Shown in pieces: positions 16,763-24,988 of a stretch of DNA of 64,000 bases (position 1 is its first letter; the number at the start of each line of letters is the position of its first letter). The notes under the pieces are model-generated. The model ran no database searches and was not told the origin of the DNA. It was given only the letters and a program-made list of their open reading frames with translations. This DNA is from Bradyrhizobium tropiciagri (GTDB taxonomy: Bacteria > Pseudomonadota > Alphaproteobacteria > Rhizobiales > Xanthobacteraceae), in assembly GCF_001189845.1 (NCBI RefSeq), contig NZ_LFLZ01000001.1, forward strand, positions 327,852 through 391,851. Reading direction: 5' to 3'. Both the position numbers and the translations under genes were made by a program.

Positions 16763-18136
16763 ATGAGCAATTCGACCTATCGCTGGGTGATCGTCGCGGC
16801 CGGTGGCCTGCTCGGCTGCGTCGCGATTGGCGGCATGTTCTCGCTGCCGGTGTTCCTGCAGCCGATGGCGCGGGAGACCGGCTGGTCGGTGACCGGCATC
16901 TCCAGCGCCATGACGATCGGCTTCCTGGCGATGGCCTTCACCAGCATGATCTGGGGCACGTTGTCCGACCGCTTCGGGCCGCTCCCGGTGGTGCTGACCG
17001 GATCGATCGTGCTGGCGGCGAGCCTTGCGCTGGCAAGCCAGGCCCCATCGTTGCTGGCATTTCAGTTCATGTTCGGCGTGCTGGTCGGCGCCGCGACGGC
17101 TGCGATCTTCGCCCCGATGATGGCCTGCGTCACCGGCTGGTTCGATACCCATCGCAGCATCGCCGTCTCGCTGGTGTCGGCCGGCATGGGCATGGCGCCG
17201 ATGACGATGTCGCCGCTGGCGGCCTGGCTGATTTCCCACCATGACTGGCGGACCGCGATGCTGATCGTCTCAAGCGTCGTCGGCGCGATCATGATCCCGG
17301 TCTCGTTCCTGGTGCGCCGCCCGCCTGCGCTAAGGGGTGACCACGCTGCAGCGGCGACCGCGAACGGGGAGCCGGCGATGTCGCTGGGGCAGGCGCTGCG
17401 CTCGCCGCAATTCATTATCCTGATCGCGACCAATTTCTTCTGCTGCGCCACCCATTCGGGCCCGATCATCCACACGGTGAGCTACGCCGTTACCTGCGGC
17501 ATTCCGATGGTCGCTGCGGTGACGATTTACAGCGTGGAAGGGCTCGCCGGCATGGGCGGCCGCATCGCTTTCGGGCTGCTCGGCGACCGCTTCGGCGCCA
17601 AGCGCGTGCTGGTGCTGGGCCTGTTGGCGCAGGCATTCGGCGCGCTCGGCTACGTCTTCGTGCGTGAGCTTGCTGCATTCTACGCGGTCGCGGCGGTCTT
17701 CGGCTTCATCTATGCCGGCACCATGCCGCTGTATTCCGTGCTGATCCGCGAGAATTTCCCGTTGCGGATGATGGGCACCGTGATAGGTGGCACCGCCATG
17801 GCCGGCAGCCTCGGCATGGCGACCGGACCTCTGGCCGGCGGCCTGATCTACGATACCTTCGCGAGCTACACGTGGCTCTATGTCGGCTCCTGGGCCACAG
17901 GCCTCGGCGCGTTCCTGATCATGATGACGTTCCGGCCGATGGCGACGGCGCGGCCCACCGCGGTGCCGGCGCGGCGTGAGATTCGCAACCTGTCTCCTGA
18001 TCCGACATATTATTCTTGTCGGATGCCGGCCGAAGGCGATCACGTTGTGGCATCATGGACAGTCATCGCAGTGCCCCTCCATGAGAGCCGACTATGCACT
18101 ATGATCTGCAATGGTCTCCAGCCGAGAAGAAGATAG
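16763..18136 (+). CDS. MFS transporter (monocarboxylate/oxalate-formate type)
   Basis: Twelve hydrophobic segments over residues 1-395. Features of the MCT-like/OFA branch: GWSVTGISSAMTIGFLAMAF and WGTLSDRFGPLPVVLTG. It probably imports or exchanges a small carboxylate. The last ~50 codons (from about 17985) are hydrophilic, contain an inverted repeat at 18000-18024 and overlap the next gene by 43 bases. The normal stop may have been lost or shifted, since a TGA lies out of frame near 17979. Confidence 0.8.
   Translation: MSNSTYRWVIVAAGGLLGCVAIGGMFSLPVFLQPMARETGWSVTGISSAMTIGFLAMAFTSMIWGTLSDRFGPLPVVLTGSIVLAASLALASQAPSLLAFQFMFGVLVGAATAAIFAPMMACVTGWFDTHRSIAVSLVSAGMGMAPMTMSPLAAWLISHHDWRTAMLIVSSVVGAIMIPVSFLVRRPPALRGDHAAAATANGEPAMSLGQALRSPQFIILIATNFFCCATHSGPIIHTVSYAVTCGIPMVAAVTIYSVEGLAGMGGRIAFGLLGDRFGAKRVLVLGLLAQAFGALGYVFVRELAAFYAVAAVFGFIYAGTMPLYSVLIRENFPLRMMGTVIGGTAMAGSLGMATGPLAGGLIYDTFASYTWLYVGSWATGLGAFLIMMTFRPMATARPTAVPARREIRNLSPDPTYYSCRMPAEGDHVVASWTVIAVPLHESRLCTMICNGLQPRRR
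18000..18024. promoter_or_regulatory. Inverted repeat upstream of the FRP-like gene
   Basis: Perfect eight-base arms ATCCGACA and TGTCGGAT around an AT-rich nine-base centre, 70 bases before the ATG at 18094. It looks like an operator, or a stem ending the MFS transcript. Confidence 0.45.
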
Positions 18137-18426
18137 CGCGTGCGGCCTATGATTCAGCGGTGCAGTGCGCCCTGGCCAGGCTAATGGTCGAATTCAAGCG
18201 GCGGGCCAGCGCGGCGGCGACACCGTCGGACATGTGGGACGTTGGCGACTATCTGAGCCAACGAAAGCGGGACCTCGATCAGATGTTCGACTATCGGTAC
18301 TCGCAGCTGCCTTTTGTTTTTGCGCGCTTCATTCGAGAAGGGTATCTCGACGAGACACAGCTCGCCGAGTTGTCGGACGAAAAGCGCCAGATCATTCGCT
18401 CTATTCTATCCCTTGCCAGCAAGTAG
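18094..18426 (+). CDS. Fluorescence recovery protein (FRP)-like protein
   Basis: 110 residues, all helical. The whole length follows the cyanobacterial FRP pattern: LQWSPAEKKIARAAYDSA, the conserved core DMWDVGDYLSQRKRDLD, then FDYRYSQLPFVFARFIREG and a C-terminal short helix pair. In cyanobacteria FRP binds the orange carotenoid protein and speeds its return to the inactive form. No OCP-like gene is seen in this window, so the partner here must differ or be elsewhere. Its start overlaps the 3' extension of the MFS gene. It is convergent with the beta-propeller gene. Confidence 0.75.
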   Translation: MHYDLQWSPAEKKIARAAYDSAVQCALARLMVEFKRRASAAATPSDMWDVGDYLSQRKRDLDQMFDYRYSQLPFVFARFIREGYLDETQLAELSDEKRQIIRSILSLASK

Positions 18427-18432
18427 TCGCCA

Positions 18433-19077
18433 TCACGCGCGGCTGCGCTTCGGCCGCCGGATGGCGCGCACCTTGTTGTTGGTCGAGCCGCTGCCGCAGA
18501 AGAACCGGTCCTTGCCGTCGGACTCGAGCCCGGAGACGAACGTGCCCTTCGGCATCTCCAACCGTTCCATGACTTCGCCGGTCTGCGGATCGATGCGCCT
18601 GACGTCGCTCTGGTCCTCTTCCCAGGTGCCGTGCCAGAGTTCGCCATCGACCCAGGAGACGCCGGTGACGAACCGGTTGCTTTCGATGGTACGAATGACC
18701 TTGCCGGTTTCCGGATCGACCTGCACGATGGTGCGATCGCGATACTGGCCGACCCACAGCGAGCCTTCCGCCCAGGCGAGGCCGGAGTCGCGGCCGCCGC
18801 CGGGCGAGGGGATCGTCGACACCACGCGTCCGCTGTTCGGCTCGATCTTCAGGATGCGGTCCTCGGCGATCTGGTAGAGGTGCTTGCCGTCGAAGGCGGT
18901 GCCGGCATGGGCCGCGATGTCGAGGGTGCGGGTGGTGATGCCGCTGTCGGGATCGAAGGCGACCAGCTGGCCGCCGGCCGCGAACCAGACCTGCTCGCCG
19001 TCGAAGCTGACGCCGCCGACGCTCTCGACGCCTTCGAAGGCATATTCCCGGATGATCTCGGCTTCGGACTTCTTCAT
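18433..19077 (-). CDS. Beta-propeller protein (Vgb/glutamine-cyclotransferase/SMP-30-like)
   Basis: 214 residues from the ATG at 19077 (GGAG upstream). Built of repeated four-stranded blades of about 40 residues with recurring FDPDSG, IEPNSGRVV, VDPETGKVI and IDPQTGEVM turns, about five blades. No signal peptide, so probably cytoplasmic. The repeats resemble Vgb and glutamine cyclotransferase propellers, but no catalytic set can be assigned. A shared intergenic repeat (19100-19147) lies just upstream. Confidence 0.7.
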   Translation of the reverse strand: MKKSEAEIIREYAFEGVESVGGVSFDGEQVWFAAGGQLVAFDPDSGITTRTLDIAAHAGTAFDGKHLYQIAEDRILKIEPNSGRVVSTIPSPGGGRDSGLAWAEGSLWVGQYRDRTIVQVDPETGKVIRTIESNRFVTGVSWVDGELWHGTWEEDQSDVRRIDPQTGEVMERLEMPKGTFVSGLESDGKDRFFCGSGSTNNKVRAIRRPKRSRA

Positions 19078-19099
19078 GCAGCGCTCCAGGTTCCTGTTT

Positions 19100-19147
19100 G
19101 ACGCGCTTTCTTCACGCGAACCGGTATCCACTTCGCTCGAAAACGCT
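19100..19147. repeat. 48-base intergenic repeat, copy A
   Basis: The reverse complement closely matches 56350-56397: both contain GCGTTTTCGAGCGAAGTGG, then CCGGTTCGCG and AGAAA(A/G)CGCG. It is a genome repeat family of the kind common between Bradyrhizobium genes, here in the leader of the beta-propeller gene. Confidence 0.75.
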
Positions 19148-19164
19148 CTGATTGCCGCCCGATG

Positions 19165-20385
19165 CTAGCCGTTCGGCAGCGGGGCAGGGAGTAACAACGT
19201 CGTCGTGAATCCCGGCACCGGAGGCGTCATCCAGCGCCGCGCCCGGGCGCGGCCGACCGATTGCACCTTGCCGGTGGCCGCCAGCGCATCGAGCGCGCGC
19301 TGCACGGTGCGCTGGCTTGCGCCGAGCGCGACCGACAGCGCCGAGCTCGACCAGGCCTCGCCGTCGGCGAGGAAGGCCAGCACCGCCGCGTGTTCTTCCT
19401 CGACCGGCAGCGCCAGCACGGTGACCTCGCGGCGGCCATGCGGCTCCAGCACGAAGCCGTCAGGCGTCGCGTTGAGATCGGCGAGCGGCTGCAAGGCCCG
19501 GCGCAGCCGCCCGATCTCGACCCGCAGCCGCGCGCGGTGCGATTCATCGGCGTGCTTGCCGCGAAAGGCGCGTGCGATCAGCGTGCCCCGCGACACGTCC
19601 TGCGGCCAGGCTTCCCCCAGCGCCCGGGCGAGCGCGAACAGCACCGGCCGCCGCGTCAGTGACACCGTGGTACGGGCGTCGCGCACGACATAGCGGCAGG
19701 CATCGACGACAAGTGCCTTCGACGCCATCAGCGCCTCGACCTCCTCGAGCAGCAGCGGCCGCTCGCTGCCGCGTGCGATTAGGCGTGCCGCGGGCGTCGC
19801 GAGCAGGTGAGCGGTACTCTCGACCTCGGCCGCAAGCGCGGCGATGCGGGCGCGCCGTGCTGCATCCCTTGCCCGTGCCAGCGCTTCGCGTGCCGGCTGC
19901 GTTCGCAGTCGCCGCATCGCGATCCCGGCGACGACCAGTTCATGGCCGACGCGCAGTGCCGGCGGAAAGGGCGCCGGATCGAGGCCATCCAGCATGCGCT
20001 CGGCCGCATCGAGGCTCCCGATCAAGAGCAGGCGGCGGATCTCGAGATAACCGGCGTGCGCGGCGTTGAGCGCATCGCCGCGCGCCGCGAGCGTTGCGCG
20101 CGCCGCGGCAAGGCTCTTGCTGGGAAAGGACAGGTCGCGCGACACCAGCGCGATCTCGGCCTCGGCCACCACGCAGCGCGCCCGCGCGATGGCTTCTCGC
20201 GGACCGAAGGCTCGGCCCGCGCGCCGCAATAGCTCCTTGGCCCGGGCGAAATCGCCGAGCCGGGCCATCGCGATGCCGCGCAGCGCCAGCGCCGGCGCAT
20301 CGTCGCGCAGGGCCACCCGTTTCAGTGCGCCGAGGGGATCACCCGCCGCGAGCGCGCGCGCCGCAGCCGTAATCAGCGAGTCCAT
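19165..20385 (-). CDS. TPR-like/tandem winged-helix transcriptional regulator
   Basis: 406 residues. Residues 1-210 are alanine/arginine-rich helical repeats, probably TPR-like. Residues about 225-320 form an OmpR/SARP-like winged helix (LVVDACRYVVRDARTTVSLT ... RLRVEIGRLRRALQPLAD). Residues about 335-390 form a second helix-turn-helix (WSSSALSVALGASQRTVQRALDALAATGKVQSVG). Two DNA-binding units plus a helical sensor part is unusual. The ATG at 20385 begins four bases from a copy of the 22-base motif also found at 684-705, so it may be autoregulated or share a regulator with DUF899. Confidence 0.75.
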   Translation of the reverse strand: MDSLITAAARALAAGDPLGALKRVALRDDAPALALRGIAMARLGDFARAKELLRRAGRAFGPREAIARARCVVAEAEIALVSRDLSFPSKSLAAARATLAARGDALNAAHAGYLEIRRLLLIGSLDAAERMLDGLDPAPFPPALRVGHELVVAGIAMRRLRTQPAREALARARDAARRARIAALAAEVESTAHLLATPAARLIARGSERPLLLEEVEALMASKALVVDACRYVVRDARTTVSLTRRPVLFALARALGEAWPQDVSRGTLIARAFRGKHADESHRARLRVEIGRLRRALQPLADLNATPDGFVLEPHGRREVTVLALPVEEEHAAVLAFLADGEAWSSSALSVALGASQRTVQRALDALAATGKVQSVGRARARRWMTPPVPGFTTTLLLPAPLPNG

Positions 20386-20388
20386 TCG

Positions 20389-20410
20389 AATCCCGACACA
20401 CTTGTCACTC
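20389..20410 (+). repeat. 22-base motif, copy 2 (identical to 684-705)
   Basis: Same 22 bases in the same orientation as 684-705. It sits between the divergent regulator gene (start 20385) and the small membrane-protein gene at 20475, and reads towards the latter. Confidence 0.55.
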
Positions 20411-20474
20411 TCGCCCTCCGAGGCCCGGTCCTAACCTAGCACATGACGACATGGATCATCTCCAGTGAGATCGA

Positions 20475-20726
20475 ATGATGACCGGAATCGAAACACAAGA
20501 GGATTGGTTGAAGGGCCGGTTTGGCGGCCGTGGTGCCATCGCCGCGCGCTGGCTGTCGCTGGCGGCGGCGCCGACCTTCGCTGTGATGGCGCTGGTGGCT
20601 GCGCTGGCGCCCGCCGACATGATCTGCGGCGCCATGCAGGGACCGTTGTCATTGCAGGGGATGGTCCCGATGTACGCGCTGATGAGCGCATTTCATTTGG
20701 CGCCGTGGTTGCGCCTGTTCCGATGA
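20475..20726 (+). CDS. Small membrane protein, function unknown
   Basis: 83 residues (82 from the adjacent ATG at 20478). Two hydrophobic segments, AARWLSLAAAPTFAVMALVAALA and MVPMYALMSAFHLAPWLRLF, so probably an inner-membrane hairpin. No family recognised. It is preceded by the 22-base motif at 20389-20410 and is convergent with the cyclase gene, ending five bases from it. Confidence 0.6.
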   Translation: MMTGIETQEDWLKGRFGGRGAIAARWLSLAAAPTFAVMALVAALAPADMICGAMQGPLSLQGMVPMYALMSAFHLAPWLRLFR

Positions 20727-20731
20727 CCGGC

Positions 20732-21859
20732 TCATGGCTCCGGCAGGGTAAAGACCGCGCAGGGCCGCACGATGCCGCGCAGCTCATGGGTGCCGAGCGC
20801 GACCAGCGGCGTCTCGGTCTCGGCGGCGAGCGCGCCCGAAACCAGAATGGTCTGCTCCAGCGGCTTGCACAAGCCTTCGAGCCGGCTGACCAGATTGACC
20901 GCGGCGCCGATCGCGGTGAAGTCGAGGCGATCGGCGGCGCCGATATTGCCCCAATGCACCTCGCCGAGATGCAGCGCCGCGCCGAACGCCAGCGGCGGCA
21001 AACCGCGGCTGCGCCGCTCGGCATCAAGATGCGCCATGCCGACGCGCGCCGCCGACACCGCGCGCAAGGCCGCCTCGCATGCGTTGCGCGCGTTCGTCGT
21101 GACCGGAAAGATCGCGAGCAGGCCGTCACCGATGAACTTCAGCACCTCGCCACCGAAAGCGTGGATCGCACCGGCGATGCGGTCGAACCAGGCATCGAGT
21201 GCTGCGATCACCTCGGCGGGCGGATGGCTTTCGGAGAGCGCGGTGAAGCCGCGCAGGTCGGCAAACAGCAGCGCCGCGCGGATGGTTTCGCCGGTGTTGC
21301 GCCGCAACGGCGCTGACAGGACGCGCGCTGCGCTGCGCCGGCCGAGATAGGCCTCCAGCGCAGCGGTCAATGTCGCGCGCGCGGCAAGTGTGGCAAGCGG
21401 CGCGGCCATGAAGCGCGCCGCCTCGCGCAATCGAACCGCCTCGGCAGGTGTGAAGGTGCGCGTCCCGATCCAGCCAAGGGTCGGGCCGTCCGGCCGCGTT
21501 CCAATCGTGTCCTCGTGGATCGGGCCGGGCGCGAGCGCGCCGAGCCAGCGCCGGCCGGCATCGCTGGACCCGACCAGTTCGGGCATTGCAAAGGGTTGTT
21601 CCGGCGCGAAGCCGAGCGCTTCGATGACCTCGCCATTCTCGGCACGCCACAGCCAGGTGCGCCTTGCGATCAGCGGGTGCGGAACTTCCAGCGTCAGGGC
21701 GCCACCGGCAAGCGGCAGGCCATCTGTGATAAGGTAGCTTCCGAGGTCCGCCAGCAACCGGTTGGCGCCCGCGGTCTCGGCCGCGGCGTCGACCAGCCAG
21801 CTCAGTGTCGAGGACAATTGCATCACTCCATCATGGGGTTGATGCGCCACCCTTGTCAC
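20732..21859 (-). CDS. Adenylate/guanylate cyclase domain protein (class III)
   Basis: 375 residues from the GTG at 21859 (GGGGAT upstream) or 363 from the ATG at 21823. The N-terminal ~170 residues resemble the uncharacterised sensor region often seen with such cyclases. The catalytic domain occupies about 185-370: the first metal aspartate in LLFADLRGFTALSE, the second in FIGDGLLAIFP, and the C-terminal part DFTAIGAAVNLVSRLEGL with the transition-state region. It makes a cyclic nucleotide in the cytoplasm. It is divergent from the SRPBCC gene. Confidence 0.85.
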   Translation of the reverse strand: MTRVAHQPHDGVMQLSSTLSWLVDAAAETAGANRLLADLGSYLITDGLPLAGGALTLEVPHPLIARRTWLWRAENGEVIEALGFAPEQPFAMPELVGSSDAGRRWLGALAPGPIHEDTIGTRPDGPTLGWIGTRTFTPAEAVRLREAARFMAAPLATLAARATLTAALEAYLGRRSAARVLSAPLRRNTGETIRAALLFADLRGFTALSESHPPAEVIAALDAWFDRIAGAIHAFGGEVLKFIGDGLLAIFPVTTNARNACEAALRAVSAARVGMAHLDAERRSRGLPPLAFGAALHLGEVHWGNIGAADRLDFTAIGAAVNLVSRLEGLCKPLEQTILVSGALAAETETPLVALGTHELRGIVRPCAVFTLPEP

Positions 21860-21900
21860 GAATTATCCCCGAACACCCACCGGCAATGGAGAATGGATCG

Positions 21901-22359
21901 ATGACTGAAGCCTTCATCGTTCAACGCGAGATCCAGATCGCAGCCCCGCCCGCCACCGTGTTTGCATTCCTGACCGATCCACAGAAGATCGTGAGCTGGA
22001 TGGGGCTCGAGGCCGAAACCGAGCTGCATCCCGGCGGGCTCTATCTGCTCAAGGGCCTCGGTGATGATCGCGGCCGCGCCGCGCGCGGTGCGTTCCGCGA
22101 GGTCGTGCCGGTGCATCGTCTTGCCTACAGCTTCGGCTGGGAAGGTGGCGCCGAAGTGCCGCCGGGATCGAGCCTGATCGAGATCGACCTGATCGGCAAG
22201 GACAGCGGCACGCTGCTGCGAATGATCCACAGTGGCCTGCCGAATGCCGAGCAGTGCGCCAGCCATGCCAGGGGGTGGGCGCACTATATGGACCGGCTCT
22301 CGCTCGCGGCGGCCGGCCGCGATCCCGGGCCGGACCACGGTCCGGCCAACCGCAAGTGA
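21901..22359 (+). CDS. SRPBCC/AHSA1-domain protein
   Basis: 152 residues from the ATG at 21901 (GGAG upstream; in-frame ATG also at 21886). A typical AHSA1 helix-grip fold: IQIAAPPATVFAFLTDPQKIVSWMG, HPGGLYLL, and a long C-terminal helix (HARGWAHYMDRLSLAA). Such proteins bind hydrophobic ligands in a deep cavity. The CTTGTCAC element at 21852-21859 in its leader recalls the 22-base motif found before DUF899 and the 20475 gene. Confidence 0.85.
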   Translation: MTEAFIVQREIQIAAPPATVFAFLTDPQKIVSWMGLEAETELHPGGLYLLKGLGDDRGRAARGAFREVVPVHRLAYSFGWEGGAEVPPGSSLIEIDLIGKDSGTLLRMIHSGLPNAEQCASHARGWAHYMDRLSLAAAGRDPGPDHGPANRK

Positions 22360-22366
22360 CATCGCG

Positions 22367-23008
22367 TCAGGTCGGCCATTTCGACCCGAGGATGATCGAG
22401 CAGAAATTTGTGCGCGTGTAGTTCATGTCCTTCAGCGCCAGCACGTCGGCCTTGACGTTGCCGAAGGTGGTCAGCGGCTTCTTGATGGTGCCGCTGGCGA
22501 AGTGATCGATGATGTTCTCCTTGAAGTTCGCTTCGCGCGGATGGTGCGCGCAGACATGGTCGCGGTGCTCGTGCGAGAAATCGTCATAGGCGATGCCGAG
22601 CACGTCCATCTCGACGCCGGCGGTGACCAGCGCGATGGTCGGACGCATGTGCTCGGGAATGCCGGGCGTGGTGTGCAGCGCGATTGACGCCCAGACGTCC
22701 TCGATGTCGCGCTCCGGCACGCCATAGCCTTTGAGGAAGTCGCGCGCGGCGTTGGCGCCGTCGACCTCGAAACGCAAATCGGGGCTCGCATGATCAGCGG
22801 TGAGGCCCATGTCGTGGAACATGGCGCCGATATAGAGCAGCTCGGGATCGAATTGCAGCTTGCGGCGGTTGCCGGTCAGCGCGCCCCAGAAGAACACGCG
22901 ACGGCTGTGATTGTAGAGCAAATCGTCCTCGGTATCGCGCACCAGCTGGGTCGCGGCGCGCGCCATGGCGCTGTCGGGTACGCGGATGCCGGCGATGATC
23001 TCGGTCAT
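22367..23008 (-). CDS. HD-domain protein, cyanamide-hydratase-like
   Basis: 213 residues from the ATG at 23008 (GGAG upstream). HD-fold metal ligands: H in LLYNHSRRVFFWG, the HD pair in IGAMFHDMGLTADH, and later H in ASIALHTTPGIPEHMRP. The spacing and the RFEVDGANAARDFL segment match the small HD proteins related to fungal cyanamide hydratase. Possibly a nitrile or cyanamide hydratase or a related small-molecule hydrolase. Divergent from a GlxA-type regulator with a palindrome between them, suggesting specific control. Confidence 0.75.
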   Translation of the reverse strand: MTEIIAGIRVPDSAMARAATQLVRDTEDDLLYNHSRRVFFWGALTGNRRKLQFDPELLYIGAMFHDMGLTADHASPDLRFEVDGANAARDFLKGYGVPERDIEDVWASIALHTTPGIPEHMRPTIALVTAGVEMDVLGIAYDDFSHEHRDHVCAHHPREANFKENIIDHFASGTIKKPLTTFGNVKADVLALKDMNYTRTNFCSIILGSKWPT

Positions 23009-23091
23009 TTCAAGACGCTCCTCGATATGGCAAGACGATGCCGTGGCGTGCGGACACGCGCGGCGCCGGCGCTCATCTCTGCGATGTGTTT

Positions 23092-23115
23092 CGGATCGCA
23101 TGATCGTGTGATCCG
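23092..23115. promoter_or_regulatory. Near-perfect palindrome between HD gene and glxA-like gene
   Basis: Arms CGGATCGCA and TGTGATCCG (8 of 9 pairs) around TGATCG, midway in the divergent intergenic region. A candidate site for the AraC-type regulator at 23218. Confidence 0.45.
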
Positions 23116-23217
23116 TAGCGTCGTTGTCGCCCGGTTCGGTCCGATCCCGCAACGATCGCGCGCCGCCGGATCGGGCCAACAAGGCGTCGTTTCGCGCCAG
23201 CGGGGCGGGGAGAAGCT

Positions 23218-24181
23218 ATGGCGGTTCAGAAGGTCGCGATCGCGATTCACGAAGGGGTTCAGGCGCTCGACGTCGCAGGCCCGGTCGACGTGTTCGCGGA
23301 GACCAACGGCTTTGTCGCTGGTGGCGATGGCTATGAGACCGTGCTGGTCGGCGCCAGCCGCGAACCGCTGCGCGCGTCAAACGGCATGAGGATCTCCGCC
23401 GACCTTAGTTTCGAAGAAGCAACGGAGAAGTTCGACATTCTGCTCGTCGCCGGTGGGCCCGAATTGCCCGACGCCGCGCCTGATCCTGATCTCACGCGTT
23501 GGCTGCGCGGAGCCCGAGCGCGCCGAACTCTATGGTTCGATCTGCACCGGCGCGTTTGCACTCGGCCACGCCGGGTTGCTCGACGGCCACAAGGTGACGA
23601 CGCATTGGCAGAACGCGCAGCTTCTGGCGGCGTGCTTTCCGGCTGCCGAGGTGATCTTCGACCGGATCTATATTCGGGACGGCAGACTGATGACCTCCGC
23701 CGGCGTGACCGCGGGCATCGATCTCGGGCTCGCGCTGGTCGCCGAGCGTCATGGGCCGCAGGTCGCGGTCGCGGTGGCCAAGCGGCTGGTCGTGGTGGCG
23801 CAACGCCAGGGCGGGCAGTCGCAGTTCAGCCCCTATCTCACCGCGCCGGTCGACGAGGACTCGCCGATTGCGCGCGCCCAGGCGCATGTCATGCAGCATG
23901 TCGGCGAGCGCCACACGCTGCAATCGCTGGCCGATGCGATCGGCATGAGCGTGCGCAATTTCGGCCGTGCCTTCGCGCAGGAGACCGGCATCACGCCGCA
24001 CGAATTCGTCGAGCGGGCGCGGGTCGACGCCGCACGCCGGCTGCTCGAGGGCTCGGACCGGGCGCTGAAGGCGGTTGCCTTCGACTGCGGCTTCGGTTCG
24101 GCGGACCGGATGCGCATCGTGTTCACCGAGCGGCTCGGCGTATCGCCTGCGCAGTACCGGTCGAGTTTTCGCAAATTGTGA
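23218..24181 (+). pseudogene. GlxA-type AraC regulator (DJ-1/PfpI plus HTH), frameshifted
   Basis: The N-terminal half (from 23218) is a DJ-1/PfpI-like domain: VAIAIHEGVQALDVAGPVDVF and FDILLVAGGPELPDAAP. The rest continues in the next frame (RAELYGSICTGAFALGHAG, then AraC helix-turn-helix units TLQSLADAIGMSVRNFGRAF and VAFDCGFGSADRMRIVFTERLG). The frame changes at the C-run 23513-23515; removing one C restores GAERAELYG. The composite is about 320 residues, normal for GlxA-like regulators. Either a sequence error or a recent inactivation. Probably regulates the divergent HD gene. Confidence 0.8.
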
Positions 24182-24269
24182 CGCCGTTCATGAAGCAGAC
24201 GCGTGATCGGGGATAGGATCAACCTGCCCGAATTGTGCTCCAATCATGCAACGTTTCAGCGAGGCTGCC

Positions 24270-24836
24270 ATGGACGCGCTCACGCTCTTCATCATCCGTC
24301 ATGCCGAGAAACCAGGCGAGTCCTGGCCGGGACCCGGCTTCACCGTGGACGGTGTGTCCGATACCGAGTCGCTCGTGCTGCGCGGCTGGCAGCGCGCCGG
24401 CGCGTGGACCGCATTATTTGGCACCGATCTCACCGTCGGCGACTATGCCAAGCCCGATGCGATCTATGCCGCGACGCCAGGCACCACGCCTAATCAGCCG
24501 CCGTCGAGCCGTCCGGCCGAGACGATCTCGGCGCTGGCCGCGCGCCGCGAGCTGACACCCAACCAAAGCTTCGGCAAGGGTGACGAGCCGGCGTTGATGA
24601 AGGCCGTGCTGGCGCTGAAGGGCGTCGTGCTGCTGTGCTGGGAGCACAAGGCGATCATCTCCGATATCCTGCCGCTGATCCCGGTCAGCAAGGGCAAGCC
24701 GCCCACCAAATGGGAGGGCGACCGGTTCGACGTCGTGCTGCGCTTCGAGCGCGCCAAGGGCGACGACAAGTTCGCCTTCAAGGAGCTGTTTCCGAAATTG
24801 CTGTCCGGCGATTCCGACAAGCCGCTGGGCGGCTGA
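24270..24836 (+). CDS. Histidine-phosphatase (phosphoglycerate-mutase-like) family protein
   Basis: 188 residues from the ATG at 24270, with GCGAGG upstream; the ATG at 24246 lacks one. The catalytic RHAE motif is in LFIIRHAEKPGE, close to the N-terminus. The second histidine of the family may be in LLCWEHKAIISDIL. No signal peptide. A small branch-1-like phosphatase of unknown substrate. It is followed by an intergenic palindromic repeat that may end its transcript. Confidence 0.78.
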   Translation: MDALTLFIIRHAEKPGESWPGPGFTVDGVSDTESLVLRGWQRAGAWTALFGTDLTVGDYAKPDAIYAATPGTTPNQPPSSRPAETISALAARRELTPNQSFGKGDEPALMKAVLALKGVVLLCWEHKAIISDILPLIPVSKGKPPTKWEGDRFDVVLRFERAKGDDKFAFKELFPKLLSGDSDKPLGG

Positions 24837-24858
24837 GAGCCTCTAAATCTATTCAGCC

Positions 24859-24945
24859 CGTCATTGCGAGGAGCGATAGCGACGAAGCAATCCATGCTTC
24901 CGCGTGTGCCGCGCGATGGATTGCTTCGCTTCGCTCGCAATGACG
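24859..24945. repeat. Palindromic intergenic repeat (REP-like)
   Basis: The outer arms CGTCATTGCGAG and CTCGCAATGACG are perfect complements, and inner parts also pair (GAAGCAATCCAT with ATGGATTGCTTC). The sequence type is a familiar high-copy intergenic element in Bradyrhizobium relatives. It sits between convergent genes and may stop both transcripts. Confidence 0.8.
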
Positions 24946-24988
24946 AGCATAAATCCGTCACCCCTCAGCCGCGCTGCGGCTCTGCCTG

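Noticed and set aside
16763..18136. Seventh frameshift in the MFS gene
   Set aside because: An out-of-frame TGA near 17979 makes it possible, but without a homologue the true C-terminus cannot be fixed, so it was not counted with the six clear cases.
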